Positions 8,711 to 18,125 of a stretch of 64,000 nt of DNA are shown here, in pieces (position 1 is the stretch's first letter; each line of letters starts with the position of its first letter). Made by a program: the position numbers and the translations under genes. A model generated the notes under the pieces. The model saw only the letters and a list, made by a program, of their open reading frames with translations. It made no database searches and was not told the DNA's origin. Origin of the DNA: Topomyia yanbarensis (taxonomy: Eukaryota > Arthropoda > Insecta > Diptera > Culicidae); assembly GCF_030247195.1 (NCBI RefSeq), contig NC_080672.1:9796001-9860000 (forward strand), read 5' to 3'.

Positions 8711-10837
8711 ATGATGGCGTTGGAGAAATTCAACCAAGCGTGTGTGTTCATGCGCGTCGATCATTTACATTTCGATGAGCTGGATTTTGAGTTGCTATCT
8801 CGAAGCATTTTTATCTCTCCTGATTCGGATCTTTAGGGTGTCCAGCGGCAGCGGCGTCTTCGGGGAATTTTGTCGCATGAGCGGTCGTCTCGGAGGGAAT
8901 TAGTTCGTAATTTTCGGGGTGACGTGGGTGAAGAAAAGGAGATCTGCCTTGGTAAACTACTAACAATCAAGGAAGATCTCCAGTACAGGTGCCCAAACAA
9001 GGAGATTTACCGAACACGGTTGCTTCATTTGGGGTCTAGGCTCCAAGTTATCCGAAATTATGCGGCAGGGGAGGTCAACCAGGAAATTTCGGGGTTGCTG
9101 GAGGAAGTTCTAGCAGTTTATGCCAGTCATTTTAATGACGAACAGGCAGCACTTCCTCCCGACAACCAAGAAGGGGAGGATGGAGAGATTTTGGGAGATT
9201 TGCTGAGTACAGACGTACCTGCAATTCCACAGGGATCCAATCCTTCCGATAACCAAGGATCTCTTTCTAAACAGCTCGTAGGGGACGACCTGTTGCGTGT
9301 CTTGTGCGAGATGAGGGACGAGATTCGACAATTGCGACAGCAATCCGACGATAATAGAGCCCTAGCGTCTCAGGGGTCTGATGCTTTTTTAAAAGCTACT
9401 GAAACGCTAATGGGTGGGATTGCTTCACTGACAACAATTTCGTCAGTTTTAAGAAAGACGGTTCAAGAAGTTGTCTCACTTCGTGAATCCGTCAGTGAAC
9501 TTCGGGCACTAGTACATCAGAAGGAAAGTGCTTCCGAGAAGGATCTGCAGACCGATCTGGAAGATTTGCGTTTGATGGACGTACCCGATTCACTTGATAC
9601 ACCAGAGATTCCTCGCCCAACACTGGCGCCCAGTCCCGATCAATTTGTGTTGAATGGAGGATTCTCGGGTCAACAAAATATAGGTCCATCACTTCCAATC
9701 GAGAAACCGAAACAGAATACCGGATTCACAGCCCCGTACCAAACTCAGAACCAGCCTCACTTTCCTGAATGGACCGAACAGCGGGCGGGACCATCCTATC
9801 CGAACTTTTCATCCAACGCGGGAAACGGATCGATGGCAGCTTCAAGGAATTACTCGCGAAACCCGCAACGCGTCGCTGATTGGAAGATTCGGAAGTATGC
9901 TGGAACTGATGAAGGAACTGGACTTAATGAGTTTTTGGACACCGTAGCAAATTACGCTGCGTGTGAACAAATGTGCGAAGATGAACTTTTCAATTCTGCG
10001 ATGCATTTGTTCACTGGCAATGCTTTGACCTGGTATCAGGCTATGCGTGCGCAAAACCGGTTGTTTAACTGGAACCATCTTGTTTGCGAGCTCAAGGTAA
10101 ATTTCGTACATCCTGAACTTGATGCTACGCTTAAAATGAAGGCTCTCCAGCGCCGGCAGATGCGTAACGAATCTTTCCAGGAATACTTCCTGGAAATGGA
10201 AAAAATATTTCGTGCTATGACGGTTCCAATGGCACCGAGCGAAAAACTCGACGTGCTCAAGCGGAACCTGAAAGCCGATTATAAACAAATGCTGATTCTC
10301 AGGCCAGTGAACACGCTTTCAGAATTGATGAGTCTTGGTAAATCGATCGACGCCTCCAAGACGCCGATTTATCAGAAAGTTTTCGGTTCTTCTCGGGAAG
10401 TTGCTGCTTATTCTGATAATCCACCACAAAACAAACAAAAACAAAATAATCAAAACCAAAAGGGAGGTGGACAGAATAACAGCAACGAAAAATCCAAAAC
10501 GTTTTGGAGCAAGAATGCCAAACCGGCAGGTCTTGATTCAAACAAGCCTCCTGACAACCAGAAAAAGAAACAGCAAGGGAATCAGGATGGCAAGAATCTC
10601 GAGGGAAACAATCAAAAACCAATCGAACCACCGCAGAAACCTATAATGTGTCTGGAGTATCTGGTGGAAAAGCATCGTCCTCCCGTGCTCGGAGTCTGCT
10701 ACAATTGTGGAGACAAAGGACACAGATATGAGGAATGCCGGAAACCAAAACGGGTCTTCTGTATCGTGTGTGGGTTTAAAGGTTTTGATGTTTCTCGTTG
10801 CCCTTACTGCCTAAAAAACGGGATCAGAACCAACTGA
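8711..10837 (+). CDS. gag: gag of the LTR retrotransposon, with an in-frame TAG near the start
   Basis: Gag forms the capsid and packages element RNA. The open part runs from just after a TAG at 8834-8836 to the TGA at 10835-10837. It has no in-frame ATG for about 150 codons. In the same frame, a double ATG at 8711 precedes the TAG by 41 codons, and the short peptide it encodes (LDFELLSRSI before the stop, QRRLRGILSHE after) looks like one continuous Gag N terminus. I therefore place the start at 8711 and read the TAG as a nonsense mutation or a readthrough codon. Around 9890-10250 is a retrotransposon-Gag capsid domain (ALTWYQAMR, ESFQEYFLEM). A Gln/Asn/Lys-rich linker follows. The C terminus has a CCHC knuckle (CYNCGDKGHRYEEC) and a second unusual cysteine motif, C-x2-C-x9-C-x2-C, just before the frameshift site. 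The original start could also be non-ATG. Confidence 0.85.
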
Positions 10838-13800
10838 AGTCGCAGTTGGCAGTAAAGCAGCGCTCCAAACAACTAATAATTAATCCCCAGATTTACGACA
10901 GTTTTCGACCGGCTCGTGATGAGGACTATGATAATTCGTTGTCTGTCGAAACCATCGTCCTTGACGACCCGTTCGATAACCGTCCATTTGCAATTGTCGC
11001 AGTGTACGGCAAATCCTTCAAAGCCTTGCTCGACAGTGGTAGTAACGCCACAATTATAACTAAAAAGCTATACCGAAAGTTTTCGAAAAGTCCCTTGAAA
11101 AGGTTGGAACGACCATTCGAACTACGTTCTGCAAATGGTCAATCCTTACCAATCATTGGACAAGCGTATCTCCCGTATACTTTTCAAAATTTGACAAAGG
11201 TCCTATGCACTCTTGTAGTAGAGCATCTGACCGTCAACTCCATTCTAGGTATGGACTTTTGGCGCGCCTTTGGGATTTCTCCTGAGATACAAAACTGTGC
11301 TCTGTTGAACTCAGGTCAGGAATCAGAAGACGATGAAGAAGATGAAGTACCGCGTGAGTCGATACTCACTTCGGAACAGTTAGCGCGCGTAGAAGAAGTA
11401 AAGAAGTGTTTCCAGGCAGTAAAGCCCGGAAAGCTAAGCCCAACCTCATTCACAGAGCACAGGATTGTCATCAAAGATGAATTCCAAGGTGCGGCACCCG
11501 TTTGCCGATATCCTTATCACATGAGCCCAAAGAAACTGTCAAAGGTCTGGGAAGAGGTTGACCGATGGCGGTCTATGGGAATTATCGAGGAGTCTGATTC
11601 GGATTGGTCGCTTAATATTGTGGCGGTCACGAAACCAGACGACTCAATCCGCCTTTGTCTAGACGCTAGGCCTCTCAATGAGCGTACTGTACGGGATGCA
11701 TACCCTCTGCCCCACCCTGGGCGAATATTGGGCGGCTTACCCAAGGCGAAGTACCTGTCTACCATAGACTTGAAGGAGACCTTTCTCCAGGTACCCCTGG
11801 CTAAGGATAGTCGCAAATATACCGCATTCAGTGTTCCCGGCAGAGGTATGTTCCAATTTACCCGTCTACCATTTGGTCTCGTCAACAGCCCCGCTACTCT
11901 GGCGCGACTGATGGACCAGGTTCTAGGACGAGGTAAATGGGAACCTTACGTTTTCGTCTACCTAGATGACATCATCGTGGTAAGCGAAACGTTCGAGCAT
12001 CACATACAGTTGCTCAAAGCAGTGGCCGATTGTCTAGCAAGAGCCAATCTAACCATCAATTTGGAAAAATCCCGTTTTGGAGTCCCCGAACTAAAGTTTC
12101 TTGGTTATTTGTTGAATCGGGACGGACTCAAGGTTAATCCTGACAAAATTCAGCCGATTCTCGACTACGAGAGACCGGTTACCGTGACGAAACTTCGTCG
12201 TTTCCTCGGGATGTGCGGTTATTACCGCCGTTTCATTGATCGGTTCAGTGAGGTCACTGCTCCCTTGACCGATCTGCTCAAAACGAAAACCAAGAGCTTA
12301 GTTTGGAACTCCGAGGCAGAACTCGCGTTCCTTAAAATTAAGGAACTTTTAGTCACTCCTCCAGTTTTAGTCCCACCAGACTTCTCCAAAGAATTCATTC
12401 TTCAGACAGACGCTAGTGACGTAGCAGTCGCTGCTGTTCTGGTGCAGGAGTATCCCGAGGGTGAGAAAGTAGTTGCTTACTTTTCGCACAAACTGACCAC
12501 TCCCCAAAGGAACTATCATGCAACTGAAAAGGAAGGTCTGGCGGTGATAATGGCGGTTGAACACTTTCGAGGTTACTTGGAAGGTTATCATTTTCGACTG
12601 GTCACTGATTCGTCAGCGATTACATGGATACTGAAGACTAAATGGAAAACCAGTTCACGTTTGAGTCGTTGGAGTTTAGAATTGCAACTCTACGACATGT
12701 CTATTGAGCACCGGAAAGGCAAGGACAATGTCGTTCCAGATGCGTTATCCCGGGCCGTAGCAGCCGTTTCCGCTTTGTCCACCTCAGACTGGTACTGTTC
12801 CATGAAGTCCAAAGTTATCCAAAATCCTGACGACTATGCCGACTTCAAAGTAGAAAATGATCAACTTTTCAAGTATGTAAACTCGAAAGTTGTTCCGTGC
12901 GACTCGCGGTTCAGTTGGAAACTCGTCCCAGCACCCGAGTTCCGTCAAGATTTGATTCAACGTACCCACGAAAATTTGCTTCACGTGGGATACGATAAAA
13001 CGATCCACGAAGTGCAGTTACGATATTACTGGCCTCGTATGGGATCTGAAGTACAAAAGTTTATTCGAGAATGTGGGACGTGCAAGGAAATCAAAGCTCC
13101 TTTCGTCCCAGTCCAGCCCGAAATGGGTAAGTCGCGTGCGACTAATGCACCATGGCGAATGGTTTCTGTGGACTATATTGGTCCTCTTCCAAAAAGCAAA
13201 CATGGCAATCAACACTTGCTTGTCGTCCTCGACGTCTTCAGCAAGTACGTCATGTTAACCCCCGTTCGCAAAATCGCTAGTACATCACTCTGTACGATAC
13301 TACGCGAACAGTGGTTCAATCGCCATGGTAGCCCGGAAATTCTGCTAAGCGACAATGCCTCCACTTTCACCTCGAAGGAGTTCAGTCAATTCATAAAAGA
13401 AACCAACGTCAAACATTGGCTGAATTCCCGCTATCATTCGCAGGCTAACCCAGTGGAGCGAACAAATCGCTCGATAAACACCGCAATCCGGGCATATGCT
13501 CGAACCGAGCAGCGCAACTGGGATGTCCACATCACCGATGTGGAGCGCATCCTAAATACTACCGTTCATTCCTCCACTGGGTTTAGTCCTCATTTCATTA
13601 TACACGGGTGTGAAATGGCATCTGCCGATGACTTCAGCAGGATTTCCGGTGAGGGTGACCTAGAAACAAGACACCAACAGATAGACAAAATCCGGGAGAT
13701 TGTGGTCAAAAATTTGGCAAAGGCAAGCGAGGGCATTCGACATCAGTACAACTTGCGTCATCGAAAGTTCTCCAAACCTTTTGAAACGGGACAAATGGTG

Positions 13801-13974
13801 TACCGTCGAAACATGAAGTTGTCGAATGCACTCGAGTCTTACAATGCTAAACTTGGACCACAATACTTACCGGCAAAAATTGTTTCAAAAAAGGGTGTAT
13901 CCTCCTACGAGCTGGAGGATTTAGCAGGTAAAAATCTCGGAGTTTGGCCAGCAAATCTCCTTAAACCAGCATAA
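10798..13974 (+). CDS. pol: pol of the LTR retrotransposon: protease, RT, RNase H, integrase
   Basis: The open frame begins inside gag and is expected to be translated only as a Gag-Pol fusion by -1 slippage at 10813-10819, so the nominal TTG start is not meaningful. Domains in order: aspartic protease with LLDSGSNATII (Asp near residue 79); reverse transcriptase with LPFGLVNSPAT and the catalytic YLDD at about 388-391; RNase H with QTDASDVA near 538; integrase zinc finger with paired histidines from about 724 and C-x2-C; and the integrase core with Asp 792, Asp 852 and Glu 887, giving the D,D-34/35-E spacing. A GPY/F-like module (KLGPQYLPAKIVSKKG) closes the protein. No stop or frameshift was seen and all catalytic residues are present. 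It should cleave, copy and integrate the element in the cytoplasmic particle and nucleus. Confidence 0.95.
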   Translation: MPLLPKKRDQNQLKSQLAVKQRSKQLIINPQIYDSFRPARDEDYDNSLSVETIVLDDPFDNRPFAIVAVYGKSFKALLDSGSNATIITKKLYRKFSKSPLKRLERPFELRSANGQSLPIIGQAYLPYTFQNLTKVLCTLVVEHLTVNSILGMDFWRAFGISPEIQNCALLNSGQESEDDEEDEVPRESILTSEQLARVEEVKKCFQAVKPGKLSPTSFTEHRIVIKDEFQGAAPVCRYPYHMSPKKLSKVWEEVDRWRSMGIIEESDSDWSLNIVAVTKPDDSIRLCLDARPLNERTVRDAYPLPHPGRILGGLPKAKYLSTIDLKETFLQVPLAKDSRKYTAFSVPGRGMFQFTRLPFGLVNSPATLARLMDQVLGRGKWEPYVFVYLDDIIVVSETFEHHIQLLKAVADCLARANLTINLEKSRFGVPELKFLGYLLNRDGLKVNPDKIQPILDYERPVTVTKLRRFLGMCGYYRRFIDRFSEVTAPLTDLLKTKTKSLVWNSEAELAFLKIKELLVTPPVLVPPDFSKEFILQTDASDVAVAAVLVQEYPEGEKVVAYFSHKLTTPQRNYHATEKEGLAVIMAVEHFRGYLEGYHFRLVTDSSAITWILKTKWKTSSRLSRWSLELQLYDMSIEHRKGKDNVVPDALSRAVAAVSALSTSDWYCSMKSKVIQNPDDYADFKVENDQLFKYVNSKVVPCDSRFSWKLVPAPEFRQDLIQRTHENLLHVGYDKTIHEVQLRYYWPRMGSEVQKFIRECGTCKEIKAPFVPVQPEMGKSRATNAPWRMVSVDYIGPLPKSKHGNQHLLVVLDVFSKYVMLTPVRKIASTSLCTILREQWFNRHGSPEILLSDNASTFTSKEFSQFIKETNVKHWLNSRYHSQANPVERTNRSINTAIRAYARTEQRNWDVHITDVERILNTTVHSSTGFSPHFIIHGCEMASADDFSRISGEGDLETRHQQIDKIREIVVKNLAKASEGIRHQYNLRHRKFSKPFETGQMVYRRNMKLSNALESYNAKLGPQYLPAKIVSKKGVSSYELEDLAGKNLGVWPANLLKPA
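10813..10849 (+). promoter_or_regulatory. -1 programmed ribosomal frameshift signal between gag and pol
   Basis: The heptamer A AAA AAC lies at 10813-10819 in the gag reading frame (codons CTA AAA AAC). After a 10-nt spacer, a perfect 7-bp hairpin follows: CCAACTG at 10830-10836, a 6-nt loop, and CAGTTGG at 10843-10849. The gag stop codon TGA overlaps the hairpin. Pol is in the -1 frame relative to gag, which is what slippage at this heptamer would reach. A AAA AAC is an established -1 slippery sequence in retroviruses. The spacer is slightly longer than the usual 5-9 nt. Confidence 0.85.
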
Positions 13975-15882
13975 AAAAACTTTTCCGTGCCATTTGTGGA
14001 CTGACGGTATGCTTTTATATGGATTACTCACTTGGGAGTTTTCCAAAAGAAGCCGTCAGTTTCCGACGGCAACAACACGGACTTTGGTCCGAATAAAAAA
14101 ACAATAAACATTTCTCCGTCTTCTCTATTTTTATTGTGGAAGACCAACTCTGCCGCGAGAAGGTTCTTCAACACCTTCTTGCAATTTTTCAGAGCCACAC
14201 TCTCGCAGTGTGGTAAACAAACACTCGCACGAAATATATGCTCCGGCCCCGATGACGACTACGGTAGGGTGGAATACTCTATTAAAAAAACACTAATCTT
14301 ATACCGCGCCGTTCTCCCGGGCACCGGACGCATCTAAATACACTACCTGCCGTGTTCGGCAAACAAATACAAAAAAATTCTTTTGCGCCCCGCCCCACTC
14401 GCGCAGTGAGGTAACCAAATGATCCACTAATTTGCTTTGCTCCGGCGGTCGAGACGGTTACAGTAAACAAAACTTTCTTACCAAACCAGTACCAGTGTTT
14501 GGAAGAAACAAAACGAACCTATCGTACCGTCTTTTCACCGCCGGATGCATACACATCATTCTTCTGCCGTGTTCGGCAACATAAAATTTTTCAAAAACCC
14601 CTTTCTGTGGGGAACACTCGCACCTACGGGTGCACAAAATTATATATAATTTCTCCTTGTTTGGGGCACCGGAACTTTAAAAAACATATTCACCTATCCC
14701 TACTTCGATAGGGACACACACAAACACTAGCGCGACTAATTCCCGACCGAAATAAAACACGAAATCGCGCGGAATCGTTTCAAAAATCGCGAATGAAAAC
14801 AATTTGCTACCGTACCGCCGATTTCGCGTATTGTTTTGTTTTGATGATGATACCATCATCAATTTTGACAGTTTCCCCGATGTTCGTATCAATGCTCTGC
14901 ATCATGCAGGTGTAGCCCGATTTGGATCAGAGTGGTGTAAGTGGAAGAGCGAATGGGGTAAAACGGTACCGTGTCTTCGATTTCGGGTCGATAGATACAA
15001 TTTTATTTCGCATAATTTTGGGTTTGTGGTTAAACCTGGGGTGGTTCGTTTGATTCCAGCGGGAATCATTTTGATCTGTTTAAATTATGCGAAAGACATT
15101 CTTTGGTCCCTCTCAAACGTTTCTTTTGCCATGTACGAAGCGTTTTGAGGCGAAAAGGGACGAATATACAAACATTTTGTTCGGAATGTCTGTGAGTGGG
15201 AGAAACGATGACGTGTTAAGCGGTATGGTATGTGTGAATGTTTGAGTGCAGAATCATATTGAAGGAATGAATGCATGTGTGAATGATAAGATAAAATTGT
15301 TTTGGGGTTAATTCGAAGTGCTTATCGGAATGTGAATGATCGAGTAGGCCAGTGATTGAGGATGAATGAATGGGATAATTGTATGAATGTATTTGGATAG
15401 AAACCCCAACACAAGCGTGTAGTACTGGTACCGTAAGAACACGAGGCATTTCTGGACAGTCGATGATAAAACGAACAATGTAATGCCGACAACCGTTCCC
15501 CTGCAAGTTGGAACATTGAAAATTGTCAATGCCACTTGCAGAATTTTGGGAATTTCGAGTTGTTACCAATCTTGTTTTCAGATTGGATTTAGGGTTCAAC
15601 CCATAGCCGAGTAATGACGATGGCTGATAGCCTCTCGCTTCGCGTATGCTGTCAGTATTATCAGACCAAACACAGGCAAACTTCTCACCAATGAGGACCG
15701 CCGGTCGATTAGTTTTTTTTGACATGAATTATTGATAAATTGCGGAAGAAATAATTAGGTGTAGTTAGTTTTTCTTTGTTTATTTATTTATTAATTTCGT
15801 TCATAATTATTGTATCGGTGTTAGGTGTTAGTTTAGAAAAAAAATTGTTGTCAATTTTTTTTCCACCCGGTGTGGGCGAGAT
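13975..15882 (+). other. Long 3' untranslated region of the LTR element, with a train of stem-loops
   Basis: About 1.9 kb lies between pol and the 3' LTR, the place where env sits in errantivirus-like elements. No plus-strand ORF above about 115 codons and no env-like protein is present. From 14052 to 14862 there is a series of perfect hairpins: 14052-14070, 14078-14091, 14158-14179, 14195-14213, 14349-14360, 14396-14408, 14566-14577, 14598-14612, 14620-14633, 14693-14712 and 14841-14862 (9-bp stem TTGATGATG). A minus-strand ORF of 169 codons lies at 15216-15725 and resembles nothing I know. The polypurine tract before the LTR (around 15870-15881) is weak. Confidence 0.75.
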
Positions 15883-17003
15883 TGTAACCCGTCAGGGTAA
15901 CAATTTAGCACTGGGTGGAAATATACCCTTTCGTGCGTACTCTCTCCGTAGAGTGCATTGTTTACGAAAATTTATGCTCACCGCTGTTTCGATACCGTTC
16001 ACTTTTTCTTGTAAATTTTTGTATAGTTTCGCGTTTGTGAACGGTTTTGTGCGTACAGATAGGTGTAGAAAATTTTGTTAAACATTTGTCAATAACTAAC
16101 ATAGGGCTTAGGTAGGTTACCGCGCTCCTCTTGCTGTTATATTGGTTGCTGTTTATGCTGCAAAGGAGATGACAGTTATGCGGCGGTGCGGTTTTGTGGT
16201 GATGGTGTTTGTTTTGGTGGAGTGAAAAAGGCGGCCATCGTGAAAAAACGAGAATGTGACGAACCACGGTGAATAACAGACGTCCGCAATAAGTTTTAGT
16301 GAGACAGTTTTCCGCCACTAGAAAAACGATTCAGTGCGCGCGTGTGACGGCAAGCTAAGACCGTCGAAAAGTGCCGGCTCGTGGTTCGGGCACAGTGCAT
16401 TGTGTGGTGTCGGTTCGCCAAAAGGGGATTAGCTAATTGCAAAGGAGTTCTTTCGCTACCCCGGCTAATTAACAAGGAACCGAACATCAACCGTTCTCGC
16501 TATAGAGGATAAGTCGAACGAGCCTAGCTCTCCTCTATAGCTAATAGCCAAGGAGAACGAAGCAGGGCGGACAAAGGTTCCCCCTGGGAAGTTTACTGCG
16601 GTAACTTCCGGGATCGTTTACGGCGAGTAGACGATCCGGCGATTCGTCGCCAACGTCGCTAGGGAGGTTCCAACAAAGGAGCCAAGCTCACCTCCCTAGC
16701 TAAACGTAAAGGACCGCTGCCGGAGCAGCCAACGACCAAAGGAGAACGCGGCCGTTGTTGTCCCGGCCGGTCGGAGGAAACCGCCCGCCTTTCCGCCCGC
16801 AGCAGTGAGCCACCCGCAGCAGCAGTGAAGTGGAGAGTTCGAGGACAATAAAGTCGGTAAATTTAGTAATTTATTTTGTTTTGTTTACCCTTTTTTTTGT
16901 TGTTACGAAAATCCGAAATTCTGTAGAGGCACCTAGGCCGCCCTGAAAAGAAGGGTACGCCGGGCAAACAAGAACCCGAGTAGTGGGCAAACCCCTACTT
17001 ACA
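15883..17003 (+). repeat. 3' LTR
   Basis: This 1121-bp copy of the 5' LTR starts at TGTAACCCG and ends at TTACA. The stem-loop cluster is at 16499-16729. I found no mismatch to 7135-8255 on reading both through. The LTRs of an insertion are identical when it integrates, so this supports a recent insertion. Confidence 0.95.
16847..16852 (+). terminator. Polyadenylation signal in the 3' LTR
   Basis: AATAAA in the context GGACAATAAAGTCGG, about 150 bp before the LTR end. It is the only canonical signal late in the LTR and so the likely 3' processing signal for the element transcript. Confidence 0.55.
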
Positions 17004-17007
17004 AAAT

Positions 17008-17819
17008 GCATGCCCGGAGAAATTTTAGCATCTATTGATCCCTGATCATACTAAAGTGGTATTGAGACTGATTTCCGAGCAGCTATCCATGTTCACAGTA
17101 GTGCTTTCACACCTAGATCCATTCGCACCATCTCATTGGCAACATTTCGCATGTGACGAATAAACTCATCTAAAAATTACGTATTATAATCATCAACCCT
17201 AAGCATTATTTCTTCTAATCAGTTTCTTTTATATCTTTCACTTTTACTAGTCGTCATTTCAGTATAGTAGAGAAGTCGGCATCTAGTATATTTTTGGATT
17301 AAAATTCAGACTATCAATGGTAATATGTTTGATTTAAAATAGTTGAAACACAGTCAAACGAACATGCTTTTGCCATCAGATTACCTTTCTCCTATGCCAC
17401 AAATTATGTTTTGTTTCAAAGCAAACGCAATCATAAATCTAATATTGTGAAAGTTTTTAGTATTCAACGACAGTGATAATAATGATGATGTGCGTGAGGT
17501 GTGATGTTTCTATAAATGGTTGATTTATTAGCACATCAATATAATATACTATCACACACGAAATGATTTTCGTTTCTGAAGTTTATGCTTTCTTTTCCGT
17601 TAGATATCATTATCCTGAGAATCAACAGCGAAGTCTGTTGAGACAGAGGAATTTTCATTGGGACGTTTCGCGCGGCATGTCGCTATATGTCGTTTTGGAA
17701 AATCATGGAGAAGGATTGCAGATAACTCAATTGTCACGAGGAAGACAAGACCTATCGTTCCGCAATGACATTCGAGATTCGTCAATATTTTTCGGGCACA
17801 TTTTGAATTATTTTACTAG
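17008..17819. other. AT-rich intergenic stretch
   Basis: DNA beyond the LTR element's target duplication. I see no gene or recognisable repeat in these 800 bp. Confidence 0.5.
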
Positions 17820-17820
17820 T

Positions 17821-18120
17821 AAAATACCCGTTTTAATCCACCTGGTGGTGCAATTGTGCCTTTCTCATTTATCCAAACTACGATTCCATGGCTGGGTTTG
17901 TTTAATATAATGGTGGAAATGTCTATTACATATTTAGTGCGATTTACACATACGTACAATGAATCGACAGTTTCGAACTTGAGTTGCTATGTGTTGACGC
18001 TGAAACACTTGAAATCAGCGGCGGATCCAGGAGGAGCATTCGGGGTTTGGTATATGTCAGACTGCCCTCCGGGCCGGGATTAAGTTGACGATGGTCAGAG
18101 TGATTGCATAACCTTTCCAT
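17821..18120 (+). repeat. Dispersed repeat, GTGCAATTGTGCC family, near full length
   Basis: It begins with CCCGTTTTAATCCACC and GTGCAATTGTGCCTTTCTC and ends with GATTGCATAACCTTTCC followed by a degraded AGAAAGGCAAAA end. The 43090-43453 copy has the same ends and similar interior blocks. CCTTTCTC near the left and GAGAAAGG at the right form a short inverted pair, so it may be a MITE-like element. No protein is encoded. Confidence 0.6.
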
Positions 18121-18125
18121 AGGAG

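Larger units (their letters stand above)
7135..17003 (+). mobile_element. Full-length Ty3/gypsy LTR retrotransposon
   Basis: This 9869-bp element is bounded by 1121-bp LTRs that start TGTAA and end TTACA, a perfect 5-bp terminal inversion. The 4-bp target duplication AAAT lies at 7131-7134 and 17004-17007. Order: 5' LTR, primer binding site, leader, gag, pol in the -1 frame (protease, reverse transcriptase, RNase H, integrase), then about 1.9 kb without a sense ORF, then the 3' LTR. Integrase after RNase H makes it Ty3/gypsy rather than copia. No chromodomain and no env ORF were seen. The LTRs show no difference on reading through, so the insertion is young. I do not assign it to a named lineage. 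Confidence 0.95.

Noticed and set aside
13975..15882. Env gene of an errantivirus
   Set aside because: The position fits, but no plus-strand ORF of useful length, signal peptide or transmembrane pattern is present.
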